NCBI GenBank assembly: GCA_014529385.2
Contig: CM043948.1
Coordinates: 74,422,791-74,486,790, forward strand
Length of the DNA: 64,000 nucleotides
From: Adiantum capillus-veneris
Taxonomy: Eukaryota; Streptophyta; Polypodiopsida; Polypodiales; Pteridaceae
Reading direction: 5' to 3'
Part shown: positions 11,836 to 23,293 of the stretch, in pieces
Layout of the letters: every line of letters starts with the position of its first letter
Numbering within the stretch: the stretch's first letter is position 1
Notes under the pieces: model-generated
What the model was told of the DNA's origin: nothing
The model's database searches: none
What the model saw: only the letters and a program-made list of their open reading frames with translations
Position numbers and translations under genes: made by a program

Positions 11836-11948
11836 TTTTAGTGCACTAACTTTAGAGGGACAGCATCAATTTTTTAGTGCACTAATTTTAGAAGCACAAC
11901 ATCAATTTTTTAGTGCACTAATTTTAGAAGCACAGCATCAATTTTTTA
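11836..11948. repeat. 36-bp tandem repeat, three copies
   Basis: The unit beginning TTTTAGTGCACTAA recurs with GTGCAC at 11841, 11877 and 11913, an exact 36-bp period. Copies 2 and 3 are nearly identical. Confidence 0.9.
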
Positions 11949-12053
11949 GGTTTTTTTCTTTTGGAGAGAGTCTCTTTCGCTCTCTGTCACGAGTGGCCTC
12001 ATCCTTTTCAATTAAGGTGTCATAGATGGGGGTGTCCATGGTGGATGGAGGTG

Positions 12054-12168
<115 letters not shown>

Positions 12169-12787
12169 GCCTGACTTGGAAAACATTCCGTGTGTATGTG
12201 TGAGTGTGTGAGCGTGAGTGCAAGAGAGAAGAGTGGGATTATCATGCTTTGCAGCTAAAATGGGAGAGATAAGGAAGCCGTTGCTTTGCGTGCAGTCATA
12301 TTTCTACGTGCAGTTTTGCGTATGTACCACTACGCTCTCTCCGCACCCTCTCTCTTCTGGCCATATGCGCCTGGGCACTGGACACTCTCTCTCTCATCAA
12401 TGCATGATCAAGGCTCCTGGATCTCTCGCTCGCTATCTCTGCATCAGTGAAGAGAGACAATAGTCTCTTTCTCTCTGATTTCTTTAGATCGGCACAGGAG
12501 AGAGGCAGCGTCGTTGTGTATGCCTAGAGGGCGAGGAGGCAGGGAGCGCAAGGACTGCACGTCAACGTGCATACCTACAACCCCCCATTTTTTAAAAATC
12601 ATAGTAGCGATTAACTTAAAGATTTGTTGGTCTATATTTTTGACAATGGTGGGTATTTTTACAGCACTTTAGTGAATATAGATCGTCATCGTCCCTTCCT
12701 CTCCCTGTATTGTCCCTTCCTCCCTGTGTACTTGGGCTACAGTGTTGTTGCCAGCTTTGCCATGGCAGAACACCATGCCTTGCTTGG

Positions 12788-13424
12788 GGTCAAATTTTAC
12801 AATATTTAGTGTAAATACCGACAAAAGCTTCAAATTTTGACCTAAAAATCGATCAACTTTCAACTTGGCCCTTCTTTCCTTGGGTTAGGAAAAATGTTTT
12901 TTTAAAGCCCTAAGGTGCTCCTCTTGACCCTCTTGTAGGTATCTTGTAGGTATGCACATCGACGTGCATACCTACAAGAGGGTCAAGAGGAGCACGTTAG
13001 GGCTTAAAAAAACCATTTTTCCTAACCAAAGGAAATAAGGTCAAAGTTGAAAGGTAGCCTCTTGACCCTCTTGTAGGTATGCACGTGAAAGGTAACCTCT
13101 TGACCCTCTTGTAGGTATGCACGTCCTACAAGAATGTCAAGAGGTCAACTTTCAACTTTGCCCTTATTTCCTTTGGTTAGGAAAAATGTTTTTTTTAAGC
13201 CCTAAGGTGATCCTCTTGACCCTCTTGTAGGTATGCACGTCGACGTGCATACCTACAAGAGGGTCGTGCATACCTACAAGAGGGTCAAGAGGATCACCTT
13301 AGGGCTTTAAAAAAACATTTTTCCTAACCAAAGGAAATAAGGGCAAAGTTGAAAGTTAATCGGTTTTTAGGTCAAAATCTGAAGCTTTTGCCGGTATGTA
13401 CACTAAATATTGTAAAATTTGACC
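12788..13424. repeat. Nested foldback repeat with a 48-bp perfect palindrome
   Basis: The outer arms (starting GGTCAAATTTTACAATATTT at 12788 and its reverse complement ending 13424) enclose repeated inverted blocks containing GTAGGTATGCAC, TCTTGACCCTC and CCTAACCAAAGGAAATAAGG. At 13218-13265 the sequence is a perfect 48-bp palindrome centred on GTCGAC; 12942-12979 is a nearly perfect 38-bp version. Several successive inverted copies suggest a MITE or foldback element that duplicated within itself. No ORF. Confidence 0.85.
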
Positions 13425-13611
13425 TATTTTTTCCAAGGCAAGCTCAAAACTTAGCCGGGATTTTGTAACCTTAGCCGATTAAAAATACACTAAATCTCGG
13501 TTTTTTTCGAACACCGCTCAACACCTCTCAAAAGTAGGTATGAGGACTTTCAAGAGGAGGCACCCTCTTGCAAACTATGGCTGTTTCAACGAGCATGTTT
13601 AGTGAATCATT

Positions 13612-13645
13612 CTGTAGGAATGCACATCGACGTGCATACCTACAG
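13612..13645. repeat. Isolated copy of the GTAGGTATGCAC palindrome
   Basis: CTGTAGGAATGCAC and its near reverse complement flank a TCGA centre. A shorter relative lies at 12556-12571. It is the same palindrome as the core of the foldback at 12788-13424. Confidence 0.8.
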
Positions 13646-14462
13646 ACAATAAGCCAACATGAGAAAGACATTTAGTTTGTGGGGCCATTTGTCTTTGAGC
13701 ATGTCTAAATATGTATGTAGGTATTTTTTGCACATACTATCACTAAACATGCTAGTTGCTTCTTGAGAAACAACCTTACTTTGAAGGAGGGTGGCTCTTC
13801 TTGAAAGTTGCCAGACCTACTACTTTTGAGAGGTGCTCCTCTTGACCCTTTTTTCTGAGAGGTGGGTTGGACTTCTTTGCTGACGTACATGCATGAAACA
13901 AGGATTGAAGTAGTGCAAGATGATGCATGTCTAGTGTTTGGAAAGCAGACCCTCATACCTGTTGCGTTTGTTGGCCATGGTCATTGTGACCTTCAAGAGG
14001 TGGCGTATATTCAAGACGGACGAGGCGACGAGTGGCAGAGAGGGGATGGGTAGGAGAGGAGGGGATGTGTCGGGGAATACTAGTTAAGGAATCTAGCTGA
14101 TATTTGAATTTTTTTAGGCTTGTGGGCAAGCCTCTCCCTAAACATAAACATAGCACAAAACACTCCACGCCGGCGTGCAGTGTTTGTGGCAGGAGGCTAA
14201 CAATTAATTGAGAAGCTAAACACTAAGGTGAGATTGTTGTTTCTATGGACGCGCGCAGGCGTGCATGGATTTTGGAGATAGACCAAGCTGGTGAAGATCG
14301 CAATCGCAAATTGTAAGTAGAGCTGATGCAAAGAACATGTGACTTATCGAAGAAATTGGAGGGAGAGCACAAAATTCGGACGCACATGGGAGATTCTGAA
14401 GGATATCCATACCCACCCACACCCTTGTCTGGCGCTCAACTCCATGTCTGCAAATAGATAGT

Positions 14463-14582
<120 letters not shown>

Positions 14583-15248
14583 CTTAGTGGACGCTCATGG
14601 AGCTCAAATCGAACCAAAGCCTCTGCTCGCACCGCCTTCACATGCTGGAGCGTATGAATACTTGCAGCCTCTGAAGGTGGAGTCTAGCCTCCACAGCCTT
14701 TACATACATGCATGCCAGCGTTCATTGCATTTGTGGGAGAGATAGAGTGGGAGAGAAACGAAACGTGCTCACGCCGACCTATGTACCTTTCAAGACTGAC
14801 AATTCATACATGTCATCCACATTAGGAGCCATATTTTGCTTCAAAATTCAAAGATTTTTAGGGTAGACGCCCAAGGTAGACGAGCAATTGCTGACGGCAT
14901 ACTACACCACTATGAAAGCCCTCGACAAGGAGAATCTGCAAAAGAAATTTCAGGTCAAATCGAGTTAGGTAGGGCAAATATTGTGGTTGATTTCTAATTC
15001 ATGTCTAAAAAAGTGGGTGCCAATGGAGAACCTCTCAAGGGTGTATGTAAAAACAAATGTGCCAACAAGGTAAATATCATGGATCCAATGGTTAAGATCA
15101 AATCTAAAGTGAACTATCAAACCCAACACTCACCCAACCTTGACTTTAAATTGGGGCAAAGTGTAATTGAACTAGGCAAGACTTGTCTCTAACTTGTGTC
15201 CCTAAATTGGTGACCGGTTTTTTATTGGCTCCTATAGATTATAGCTAG

Positions 15249-15251
<3 letters not shown>

Positions 15252-15295
<44 letters not shown>
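15252..15295. repeat. (GA)n microsatellite
   Basis: A pure GA run of about 44 bp inside the insertion. Confidence 0.95.
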
Positions 15296-15298
<3 letters not shown>

Positions 15299-15559
15299 AA
15301 AAGGTGCACAAAATCCTCTAAAGAAAGTTCTATATGCCAATTTGTCCATAGAAGACGAATTGTCTGACGATGCTTTAATTAGGTTTTGATAAAAGAATGT
15401 TGCAAAATATTATTAATTAGGGCTTTCGATAGTTTGGTCTGAGTCTACCACTCCCTTCCCATGGATGTATGTAATCTTTTGTGTTCTTTCTTAATACATT
15501 CACGCGCTCAATTGACAAAAAAATGAGAATATTGTTAATATCTTTGTATTTGTCTGCTC

Positions 15560-16471
15560 GCTTTAGCACTCGCTTAGATTTGCTCGCTCGGAGAGTGGGA
15601 TTCTTCCTTGCGGTTGGGTGGAATGTGAGGTAGTGTCATACTCATCTGAAAAAGGATTCGTTGACTTGCTTGGGGTGTGGGCGGCTCTCGGCACTTCCTT
15701 AGGGGCATATGCTGATGCTCTTGGGCCTATTGCTCTCTCTACTTCCTCTGGGAGAATACGTTGGTATTCTCGCCCGTATCTATCAACAAAAACTATGCCC
15801 TTCCCCGTAGCAGTTTCATAAGAGAATAAGTAAAGAACCTAGTCTTTGCTTAATTCGTTCACGTATGGTTCTTTGCTGCGAAAGTAAGAGACTATACCCT
15901 CGCTCTCATGTTTGTAGATTCCCACATTTCCGTTATAAGTTGGAATCCTGATTGTTTTCTTATCATACATAAAAATAGCTCCGGGCCGATCAATGTTTGG
16001 TGGTGGTTCTTGAGTTTCTGAAACCATTTTCCCTTTAGCCACGTTATCTCCATATCTGTTGTAATCTTCAGGGTTACTAACTATTAAATAGTGGTCCCCC
16101 TTTTCGTCTTGGAATCTATCTCCATCATCATACACTCAGATTATCTCCAATCTTCGAGCTGGCCTCTCTTCGATACAAATGCACTTGCGGCCTCAATAGT
16201 CTGAATAGACTAGGGCTCCTCTCGAGTTTGTTCCCTCCAAGAAGATCTCCGTGAGCTTGGAATCATTCAAAGGATTTTGGGAGGTGCTTCCTCCTCGCCT
16301 AGGTCCATCATAGGTGAAACCTTCTGGCTGTTGACTACCCATCATGAAAAAAGATTTGTCTGACGAAGTGTCAGTATCACTACCTTCCTCAATAATCGGT
16401 GCTAGCGGATCTAGCCTTGCCTGAGTTACACTCTCTTCTGTGGACACTAAGCTACCTTGGTCACCTACCAC
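15560..16471 (-). pseudogene. gag N-terminal region of the large gypsy element
   Basis: The first frame (16471-16193) is acidic and Ser-rich (EEGSDTDTSSDKSFF). After stops it continues through YDDGDRFQDEKGDHYLIV (16135-15839), then a further frame ending near 15560 (GKGIVFVDRYGREYQRILP). It sits directly downstream of the palindromic leader, where gag should begin, and is separated from the capsid by the insertion at 11450-15580. It has no recognised domain and is broken by at least two stops and a frameshift. Confidence 0.6.
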
Positions 16472-18327
16472 TTTCTGGTCTATAACAATGTATCTTCCTG
16501 ATCATAAATTCATCAAACTTATCAATGCAATTTATCACAAATTCAACCACTCACCTGGCAATGGGTCAGTTTCTGCACAACTTCTTGCTCTGTTGCTGAA
16601 TATACCTGTTCACAAGCGTTTTAATTTCGGCAATCAAATCAAAGCATTTATCTGCTAGAGGTTATCTTAGTAATGATTGGTATAACTGGAGAGTTAATCT
16701 CAACCACTACTATATTTTATACACTGCTGATGTTCTGGATTAGGTTTGCTAATCTGAAAATGTACTACCCTCCGTTGTTGGTCAATTTACACGAAAAAGT
16801 CTGAATTCAGTCTTTTGCTTCGTCAAATGGGCAAACAAGGTCCAAATTCACTTCTGAAAGAAGTTCTGGAACCCTTAAGCCAAATGGGACCTCATTGTCT
16901 ATGCCAGGTCAAATTTTCTTTGCAGTATGTCCCAATAGACATCCTACGCGTAGGATGTCTCCTGCTGTGTTTTGCCTGGATTTTTGCACTGTTGTTCCCT
17001 CTTGTTGTGCTGAGCTTACAGCTGCTTTTACTTTTTGATTTGGACACCTATTAGCTGGTCAATGAGTCAGAAATCTGTTTCGACGGCCTGTTGATGGTAT
17101 TGATCAGTCTAATCAACTCCAAATTGGACCAAAATTGACTAAGAGGCTTGCCTTAGGCTATATAACACCTTACTATGCTCAAAGTAAAAGTCTTGCTTCA
17201 TTTTCTTGTATTAAACATCCTACGCGTAGGATGTCTTTTTCATCATTATGGATTTAAACTCAAAGCCTAGGCTCCCCTTGAGTTGCTGATCACTTTGGCA
17301 TACTCAGAATTCAGTTTGGAGTCCAAAATCACTCAGAAGACATCCTACGCGTAGGATGTCTTTTTGGCCTGTTTGACCCCAGATTTGTCCCACAGCTTCC
17401 CCTTGATGTCAGTAACCCAGTGGTATGCTTAGATTTTGTTTTGGATGTCAAAAGTCCCAAATTTCAGCTGTTTTTGCTTTTTTAGTCAAAAGTGCTAAAG
17501 TCTGCTTTGAACCCAATTTTCTTACCCAAATGAGGTGAAACCCCTTTCAGTCACTCAATATATCATGCAAGACATGCTCATGCAGCCATCTCATGGTTTT
17601 GGTCCCAAAATAATGTTTTGGCACTATTTGGGTAGGATGTCTGGCAATTTCAGTCTATCTGGCCTTATCTTGTCAAGATATGGCCAAATTTCCACTTTCC
17701 AGTTGAAATTAGGATAAACCCTACCTTTTGAGCACACTGGTCAACTCAAAATCCCAAAATTCCTCCCATATTAGCCTGTAGACATCCTACGTGTAGGATG
17801 TCTCCTACTTGAAATTAAAGTTTTTTTCTGACAGGAATGCTCCTGATGCTCTGTAGATCTATTAGAAACACTCACAGTAACTTTTGGACTTCAATTAGGA
17901 TTTCAAACACACTTTTGCGTCTTTTTGCGTCTTTTACAAACTTGTAATGATTCTATCAAGCAAGTGTACATGCATGAAATGCTCTAGATCCTGAATCATG
18001 ATGTCCTACTTACTCTATTCCTACCTATCGTGTGAAATGGTGATAATGGTGTTTTTGGTTGCTTTTTGGCCTCTTCGGACTCTCAAGATCTCCTCTCACT
18101 GCTTCTACCACTCCAACTCCTACTCTAGGAATCGACTACTACCTAAAACTACCTAAGTCAACCTCGTCTACCTAAGTCGAAGGATCTAGGCCAGACACAT
18201 GCTTCCTAGACTCCCTCTAAGACCTAGAGAGTCCTCCACCCTTTGATCCTATCTAAATGTGACTCTTGGCAAGCTAAAAATCCCAATCCTCAAGGATTAG
18301 TCTCGGTCACCTACCTAAGGTTTTCGT
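16472..18327 (-). other. Untranslated leader of the large gypsy element
   Basis: A region of about 1.85 kb between primer site and gag with no credible ORF. It contains the palindrome array and diverged internal repeats around each palindrome. Confidence 0.7.
16937..17803. repeat. Palindrome array, TCCTACGCGTAGGA type, in the gypsy leader
   Basis: Palindromes built from the half-arm AGACATCCTACG and its reverse complement: 16937-16960 (24 bp perfect), 17215-17234 (20 bp perfect), 17337-17362 (26 bp perfect) and 17780-17803 (11-bp arms, GT centre). A right half-arm alone lies at 17632-17642. Spacings are about 120-440 bp. They lie between the primer site and gag, so they would be in the genomic RNA leader. 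A sister array with altered arms is at 47933-55575. Confidence 0.92.
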
Positions 18328-18344
18328 TCCCGGCAGCGGCGCCA
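18328..18344 (-). promoter_or_regulatory. Primer-binding site, tRNA-Asp type
   Basis: On the minus strand TGGCGCCGCTGCCGGGA begins 4 bases after the LTR end. Plant tRNA-Asp 3' ends pair with this type of site, which is typical of Tat/Athila-like gypsy elements. Confidence 0.85.
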
Positions 18345-18348
18345 ATGC

Positions 18349-19423
18349 TGGACGGATACGCCACGACGGACGTCAACACAGCGAGAACTCGCCTAATATG
18401 TAATGTCAACTAAGGACGAAGCTCGACCCGCAGGTGCGTGGAAGCAAGCATAATGTGTCAATCTACACTCGACCGACTCCTAACCAATTCCTACAGAGGT
18501 CTCTACCTATTGTCTAAGTCACAGCCTTCAAAAGTGCAAAAGAGGAAACTTCCTACAACGCTTTCTATAGCCGAACACCCATCAAACAATCTCGAAACAC
18601 CATAGAACTTCAAGGAGACCCTACTAATACCAATAGGTCACTCTCCCTAAGGTCTATGAACCAAAATCCCGACCCAAAACACCCGGTGCAGAAACACGTA
18701 GGATGTCTGGCCGAAATCTGCAGGTCTTCGTTTTCGAAATCTAAAGTGCCTAATGTGTAGTTCTACTCAATGTGAACGCGTGGATATGCTACAATGCAAA
18801 ATCGAACAACGTATGCTAACCCAAACAACCGATGAAGCTCATAGAAGGAGCTCGCAAAGCCGGAACATACGCGCGCAATGTTGGTATTGGCACGTAGCTC
18901 TAGTCGGGGGCAACACGCTACACTTCTCCGCACTCGATTCCGACCACCGGAGCATACGTAGCGTCAAGACAAAGCTCACACTCTCTCTCTCTCTCTCTCG
19001 TACACAGTACGCTCACTCACAGACTTTCAACTTGTTATTAAAATGACAAAAGGTTTTTCATTAAGGTCAAAAAGTGGTATATATACCTTACAACTTCTCA
19101 AACCCTAAAGTTCCAAAATCAACCATCTACTCAATCTAACTATCAAAACTGGGATACAATCTGGAAACTTCTGTAAGTCCCAATATTTACAAGGTGAAAA
19201 ATCGGGTTTTCCTTATTGAATGAATAATTACAAAAATAATAGTCCTCCGAGTAGTTAGATGCCATGGGGTGTGTCCAGCTTCTAACATGCTCCAAATAAA
19301 ACAAGTTGTGAAGAATTATAAACATACTCTTAGTCATTTTTATTTAAAAGGGTGAGAAAAGGGTGCTTTAACAATACCATGTAATGAGTAGGTGCCAACG
19401 ATTTAAAAAAAATCGTTGTAACA
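18349..19423 (-). repeat. 5' LTR of the large gypsy element
   Basis: On the minus strand it starts TGTTACAACG at 19423 and ends CGTCCA at 18349, with the primer site just after. A TATA-like GGTATATATACC lies at about 19075-19087. A half copy of the leader palindrome (18697-18708) sits about 350 bp before the LTR end. The LTR at 46478-47408 is clearly related and has its own palindrome relic at the same distance from the end. The right flanking 5-mer is CGAAT; its partner would lie outside the window. Confidence 0.82.
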
Positions 19424-19639
19424 CGAATCTGAGGTGATGCCCTATCTGTTAATCAAAAGTGAAGCAGAGGAAGCCTTCTGTCGACGCGTGGGTAGTAGTT
19501 GGGATGCACTGGGAAGGCAGTCGTCGACACGAACAAGGCCAAAGGAGTGCAGCGAGCAGTTGCAGAGGTTTACGAACAGGTTGAGCATGAGAGTATGGGG
19601 GGAGATATATTTTAATGTACCATGAGGGAAGACATGTGC

Positions 19640-19800
19640 TGCAGCGTGCTCATCTGTTTGGTTGGCTTAGAGTAGCATCAGGGGGTGCTTTGGTTATGTC
19701 ATGTTCAAGGTTCGAGTCCAGGCATCTCCATTTGATGGGTAACAATGAAGGGAGAGCTTGCACGGAATGGCATCAGGGTAAATTCTATCTTATAAATTGA
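19640..19800 (+). mobile_element. Possible tRNA-derived SINE
   Basis: An A-box-like TTGGCTTAGAGTAG (about 19661) and a B box GGTTCGAGTCC (19709-19719) are about 45 bp apart, as in Pol III internal promoters. Sequence outside the boxes does not fold as a tRNA. I found no clear target duplication or tail, so the ends are approximate. Confidence 0.35.
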
Positions 19801-19876
19801 AGAACCTACCAGTATACATATACGGATGAGTAATCTAAGTTTCAGTCCATGCTGTCTAAAATGCTTTCTTCGATAG

Positions 19877-20403
19877 CTAAAGGTTCTCCTTAAACTTGTT
19901 GAGACCATTTTGTGACCAATCATCTTTGTCACACATCTGAAATAGCGCATTGAGTGATTGCCATAGATCACCCTTGGCATTGCAAGTTGTTGGTTCTTGG
20001 TCCTTCACTACCATATGCAGATTTTCCTTTGCTAAAACTCAATTTTGTTGACATAGGTGGATTGATATATCCTTCCATGCTTGGTTTTCTTCTTATCTTT
20101 CACACTTGTTGGTTTAGATAAGAAACGGCATGCCTTGACCCCACCAGTGGATGGTTTGCATGGTACATCTTTATCATTGGTTGACCTTTTCTCGTCTCGC
20201 GAGATTTTCACATTGCCCCCATGGAGACCCATATCTGACAAAACTAGTTCAAGGGCCTCTACAGCGACCTGCCGTTCAACTGGCTTCTTGATTTTCCAAG
20301 AAGGATTTTGTATTATAGATTCTCCCATCAAGAGAGACTTGCTATAGTACAATCTTTGTGTTCCTTGTGACCTAGGTGATGCAAGGAAGATGGAAAGCTT
20401 CAT
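19877..20403 (-). pseudogene. Unrecognised coding fragment, frameshifted
   Basis: An ORF opens with ATG at 20403 and runs 123 codons to 20032 (MKLSIFLASPRSQ..., then a Lys-rich end). In another frame the sequence goes on with an ordinary-looking protein segment (KENLHMVVKDQEP, then GDLWQSLNALFQMCDKDDW) ending at a TAG at 19877-19879. Amino-acid composition is that of a soluble protein with no gag, pol or transposase motif. It may be a captured or degraded host gene piece. I do not recognise it and give no function. Confidence 0.4.
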
Positions 20404-20744
20404 GCATCACGAGCATAACATAGACTTTGTAAAAAGCATTAACTATCCCCAGCCTCAGTCCCAAGGCCTCAAACACGTTCAAATGTAGAGAGAGCTAACG
20501 GGCAATGAGGGTAGGGAGGAAGAGGAAGAAGAAACATTCATAAGAGAAAAAAATAGTTCCTCACTTATCATCACTCTTCTTGCTAGCATACATAATAGCA
20601 TAGTAATGAAGATGGAAAGCTTAAGCATTGAAGCATGGCTATCATTTGGATTTGCATTTCATAGCCAACAGTGTTGGTGTAGGTTCTCATCTTCTCTACT
20701 AGCTTGGATAAGGAGATGGGGCTCTTGCACTTTTCACTTCACAC

Positions 20745-20804
<60 letters not shown>

Positions 20805-21802
20805 TGTAGGGTGGGTGGGGGGGGGGGGGGGGGAGTATACCCGCCAAGCTAGCCCCTAGCTCCCTTGGTCGACCCCCTCTTCTAGCTCATTGGACCCTTT
20901 CAAGCCTGACCAATCAATACAGGCTTAGTGCATATCAGCCCTGGGACAAGTGTCCCCCTTTCCCCTTTGAGAGAGAGGACTTGATAAATGCAAAAAAAAT
21001 AAAAATTAAATCAACTAAATTATCATTGGACCCATTGGGAGGCTAACCAATAGGCTTTAGGCACACCATGAGGGAAACATGAAGGGGAGCTTGACAAGTT
21101 TCCTATTGGCTTTCTTTGTACCAAGCTTTCCTTGTGTGAGGGTGTGTGTGTTCTCTCTCTAGCTCCTACAAAGAGGGCTCACCCCCTCATGAGTAGGGAT
21201 CATGTTGAATTTGTGGAACACATTATCCTCAAGCACCTTAGTCATAAATCACCTTAGCACCTTAGTCATTAAGCACCGCAAGAACCTCAAGCACCTTAGT
21301 CATCAAGCACGACAAGCACCTCAAAGCACCTTAGTCAGCAAGCACGACAAGCACCTCAATCTTGGGCCGGGTTCCCACCTCAATCACAACCCTAGATTGC
21401 CTAAGGTCAAAGGACTTTTAACACTAAACATTGGAGTTCTTTAATGAAGCTAACCCTAAGGTTTTTAAGCTCCATTAGGTAGCCTTGCTCTTTGACAGAC
21501 CATCTCTCATTTGGACCCCTTTACACCCGGGTAGGTCACCTAATAAAAATGTAATCTATCATGTGAGTTCAACAGAAGGGTATTTAAAGTTCTTGAAATT
21601 TACAGAAATATATATACAGAAAGGCATTATTTTGTCAAATTTGAAAAAAACTTACAGATTTTGAAAGAAAAGGGTACATTATATTCTTAACAAAATTCAC
21701 AGATAAGCCTGGTTTTACAAACATGTCTTGAACGCACGTGATATGGTAGTTTTACACATAGTGAACCCCCCGAGCCTTTACATTGACCCCATGTTGAGAT
21801 AG
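20404..21802. other. Gene-less segment with simple and tandem repeats
   Basis: Holds a (GA)n run (20748-20802), a G-homopolymer (20817-20833) and a degenerate tandem repeat with CAAGCACCTTAGTCA units (about 21229-21357). No convincing ORF. The 5-mer GATAG at 21798-21802 is the left target duplication of the next element. Confidence 0.75.
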
Positions 21803-22093
21803 TGTTAACCCTCACGGCACACGGACACCCTATGATCTATAAACGTTGTATTATTTAGAGTCAGGTACCGGGCTTGTCAGACCAATAGGGAAAGGTAGAG
21901 TGATCGCCGATGAGAGGCGCACTTTAACTTGGACATTCAAGGGGTTAGTTGGCTAAGCATGGGCGCCCAAGTGTGAATGGGGTGAGCTCCTATAAAAGCC
22001 AACTAAACCTAATTTTTACTCATTCTCTCATTTGTGCAATTGAAGAGTGCTCTTGCTCCATCTCCATCTCCATCTTCTTCTTCTTCACCTCCT

Positions 22094-22129
<36 letters not shown>

Positions 22130-22374
22130 TGTGTGTGCGATCGAGCATTACGAAGGCACGACGGCGGCGAAGCGGTTGAGCGCGGCACGACTGCAGCTTC
22201 TTCTTCATCGCGGCGAGGAATCCACCACGAAGGCGAGCGTAGAGCGGTGAGTGACACACCCTTTGTTCTCTTGAGCTTGCTAGTTTAGGCTTGTTGTGTG
22301 CTTGGAGCCGTTTGTGGCTCGCACACGGTGTATTGGCAAGTCCCTTGCTTCGACAGTGCGGCAAGGAGCGCACA
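21803..22374 (+). repeat. 5' LTR of the gag-protease element
   Basis: Starts TGTTAACCCT and ends GAGCGCACA. TATAAAAG at 21991-21998 is the likely promoter. It contains a GT/GA microsatellite (about 22097-22125) after the putative start region. Confidence 0.95.
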
Positions 22375-22378
22375 TTTT

Positions 22379-22396
22379 TGGCGCCGCTGCCGGGGA
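22379..22396 (+). promoter_or_regulatory. Primer-binding site, tRNA-Asp type
   Basis: TGGCGCCGCTGCCGGGGA, four bases after the LTR end. It is identical in type to the site of the large minus-strand gypsy element. Confidence 0.92.
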
Positions 22397-23293
22397 TATG
22401 CCCTACACTAAGCTCGGTTAGCACTTTACGCTTCCTTGTGGTGCAATTTCTATCATAGGAAAGGCAGGGAAAGAGTGTGTGGAGAATTCTGTTTTTTGCG
22501 TTTTCTGCATTTGCTATCAAGTTTCAATTTCTGCTATTGTCTGCGTTTTTTCAATTTCTGCAATTTCTGCATTTTCAAGTTCGACGTTTTCAATTTCTGC
22601 AATTTTCTGCATTTCTGCGTTTTCAATTTCTGCAATTTCTACGTATCTGCGTTTTCAATTTCTGTATTTTCTGCACAAAAAAAAAATAATTAATTTTTTT
22701 TATTTTTTCCCCCAAAAAAAAAATCTGGAAAAAAAAATTATTTTTTTAAAAAAAAATCGGAAATTAAAAACGCGAGTGAGCGGGCGGCGAAATTTTTCGA
22801 AAATAAAAAACGTGACTCTTAAAACGGACGGGTTGGTTTGTATAAAAGATAGATCGGGATCGGGATCATTTTCCCAAGCCCAAGCCCAAGCCCAAGCCCA
22901 GGCCCGGGCCTCAGTCCTCAATCTTATGATATATACTAGACTCACTCTTATATATATATCCTACTCCCTCAAGAGGGAATGAGAGCATGTGGGACAAGTC
23001 CTCCACTCTCCTCCTTTCTCTTCCCACTTGCACCCTTAGACTTTCTAGTTTGGGCCTAGTTCCCTACTGGAAATTGACAGTTTTAGGGATTCTGAGGGTA
23101 TAGAGTGACCAAACGAAGGGCTGTAAAGCACGGCACGACCCTCTGACCGATACGCTCGTTTCGAGCTATCACACAGCCCATTCCACGACACGCTCTAAAA
23201 AATCTAGCAAAAAAAACAAACAAAAAACACGCTAAAAACTAGTCACAAGGCCTCCTAGAGCAGCTTTTTGACACCTTAGGGTATCAAAAGCAC
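22397..23293 (+). other. Leader of the gag-protease element
   Basis: About 0.9 kb with no real gene. It contains a degenerate TTTCTGC-rich tract (about 22490-22676), an A/T-homopolymer zone (22677-22760) and a CCCAAG tandem repeat (about 22875-22905). ORFs across these are repeat artefacts. Confidence 0.75.

Noticed and set aside
12788-13424. A simple assembly duplication
   Set aside because: The copies are diverged from each other and carry different indels, so they are likely real, though long-read confirmation is needed.
16937-17803. CRISPR-like array or tandem satellite
   Set aside because: The repeats are palindromes at uneven 120-440-bp spacing in a plant retrotransposon leader, with no regular spacers and no cas genes.
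19640-19800. A tRNA gene
   Set aside because: A and B boxes are present but the sequence does not form acceptor and anticodon arms; a SINE is the better reading.
22436-22982. Overlapping ORFs in the leader of the gag-protease element
   Set aside because: They are produced by TTTCTGC-like repeats, A/T runs and a CCCAAG repeat, and are not conserved in the second copy's leader.
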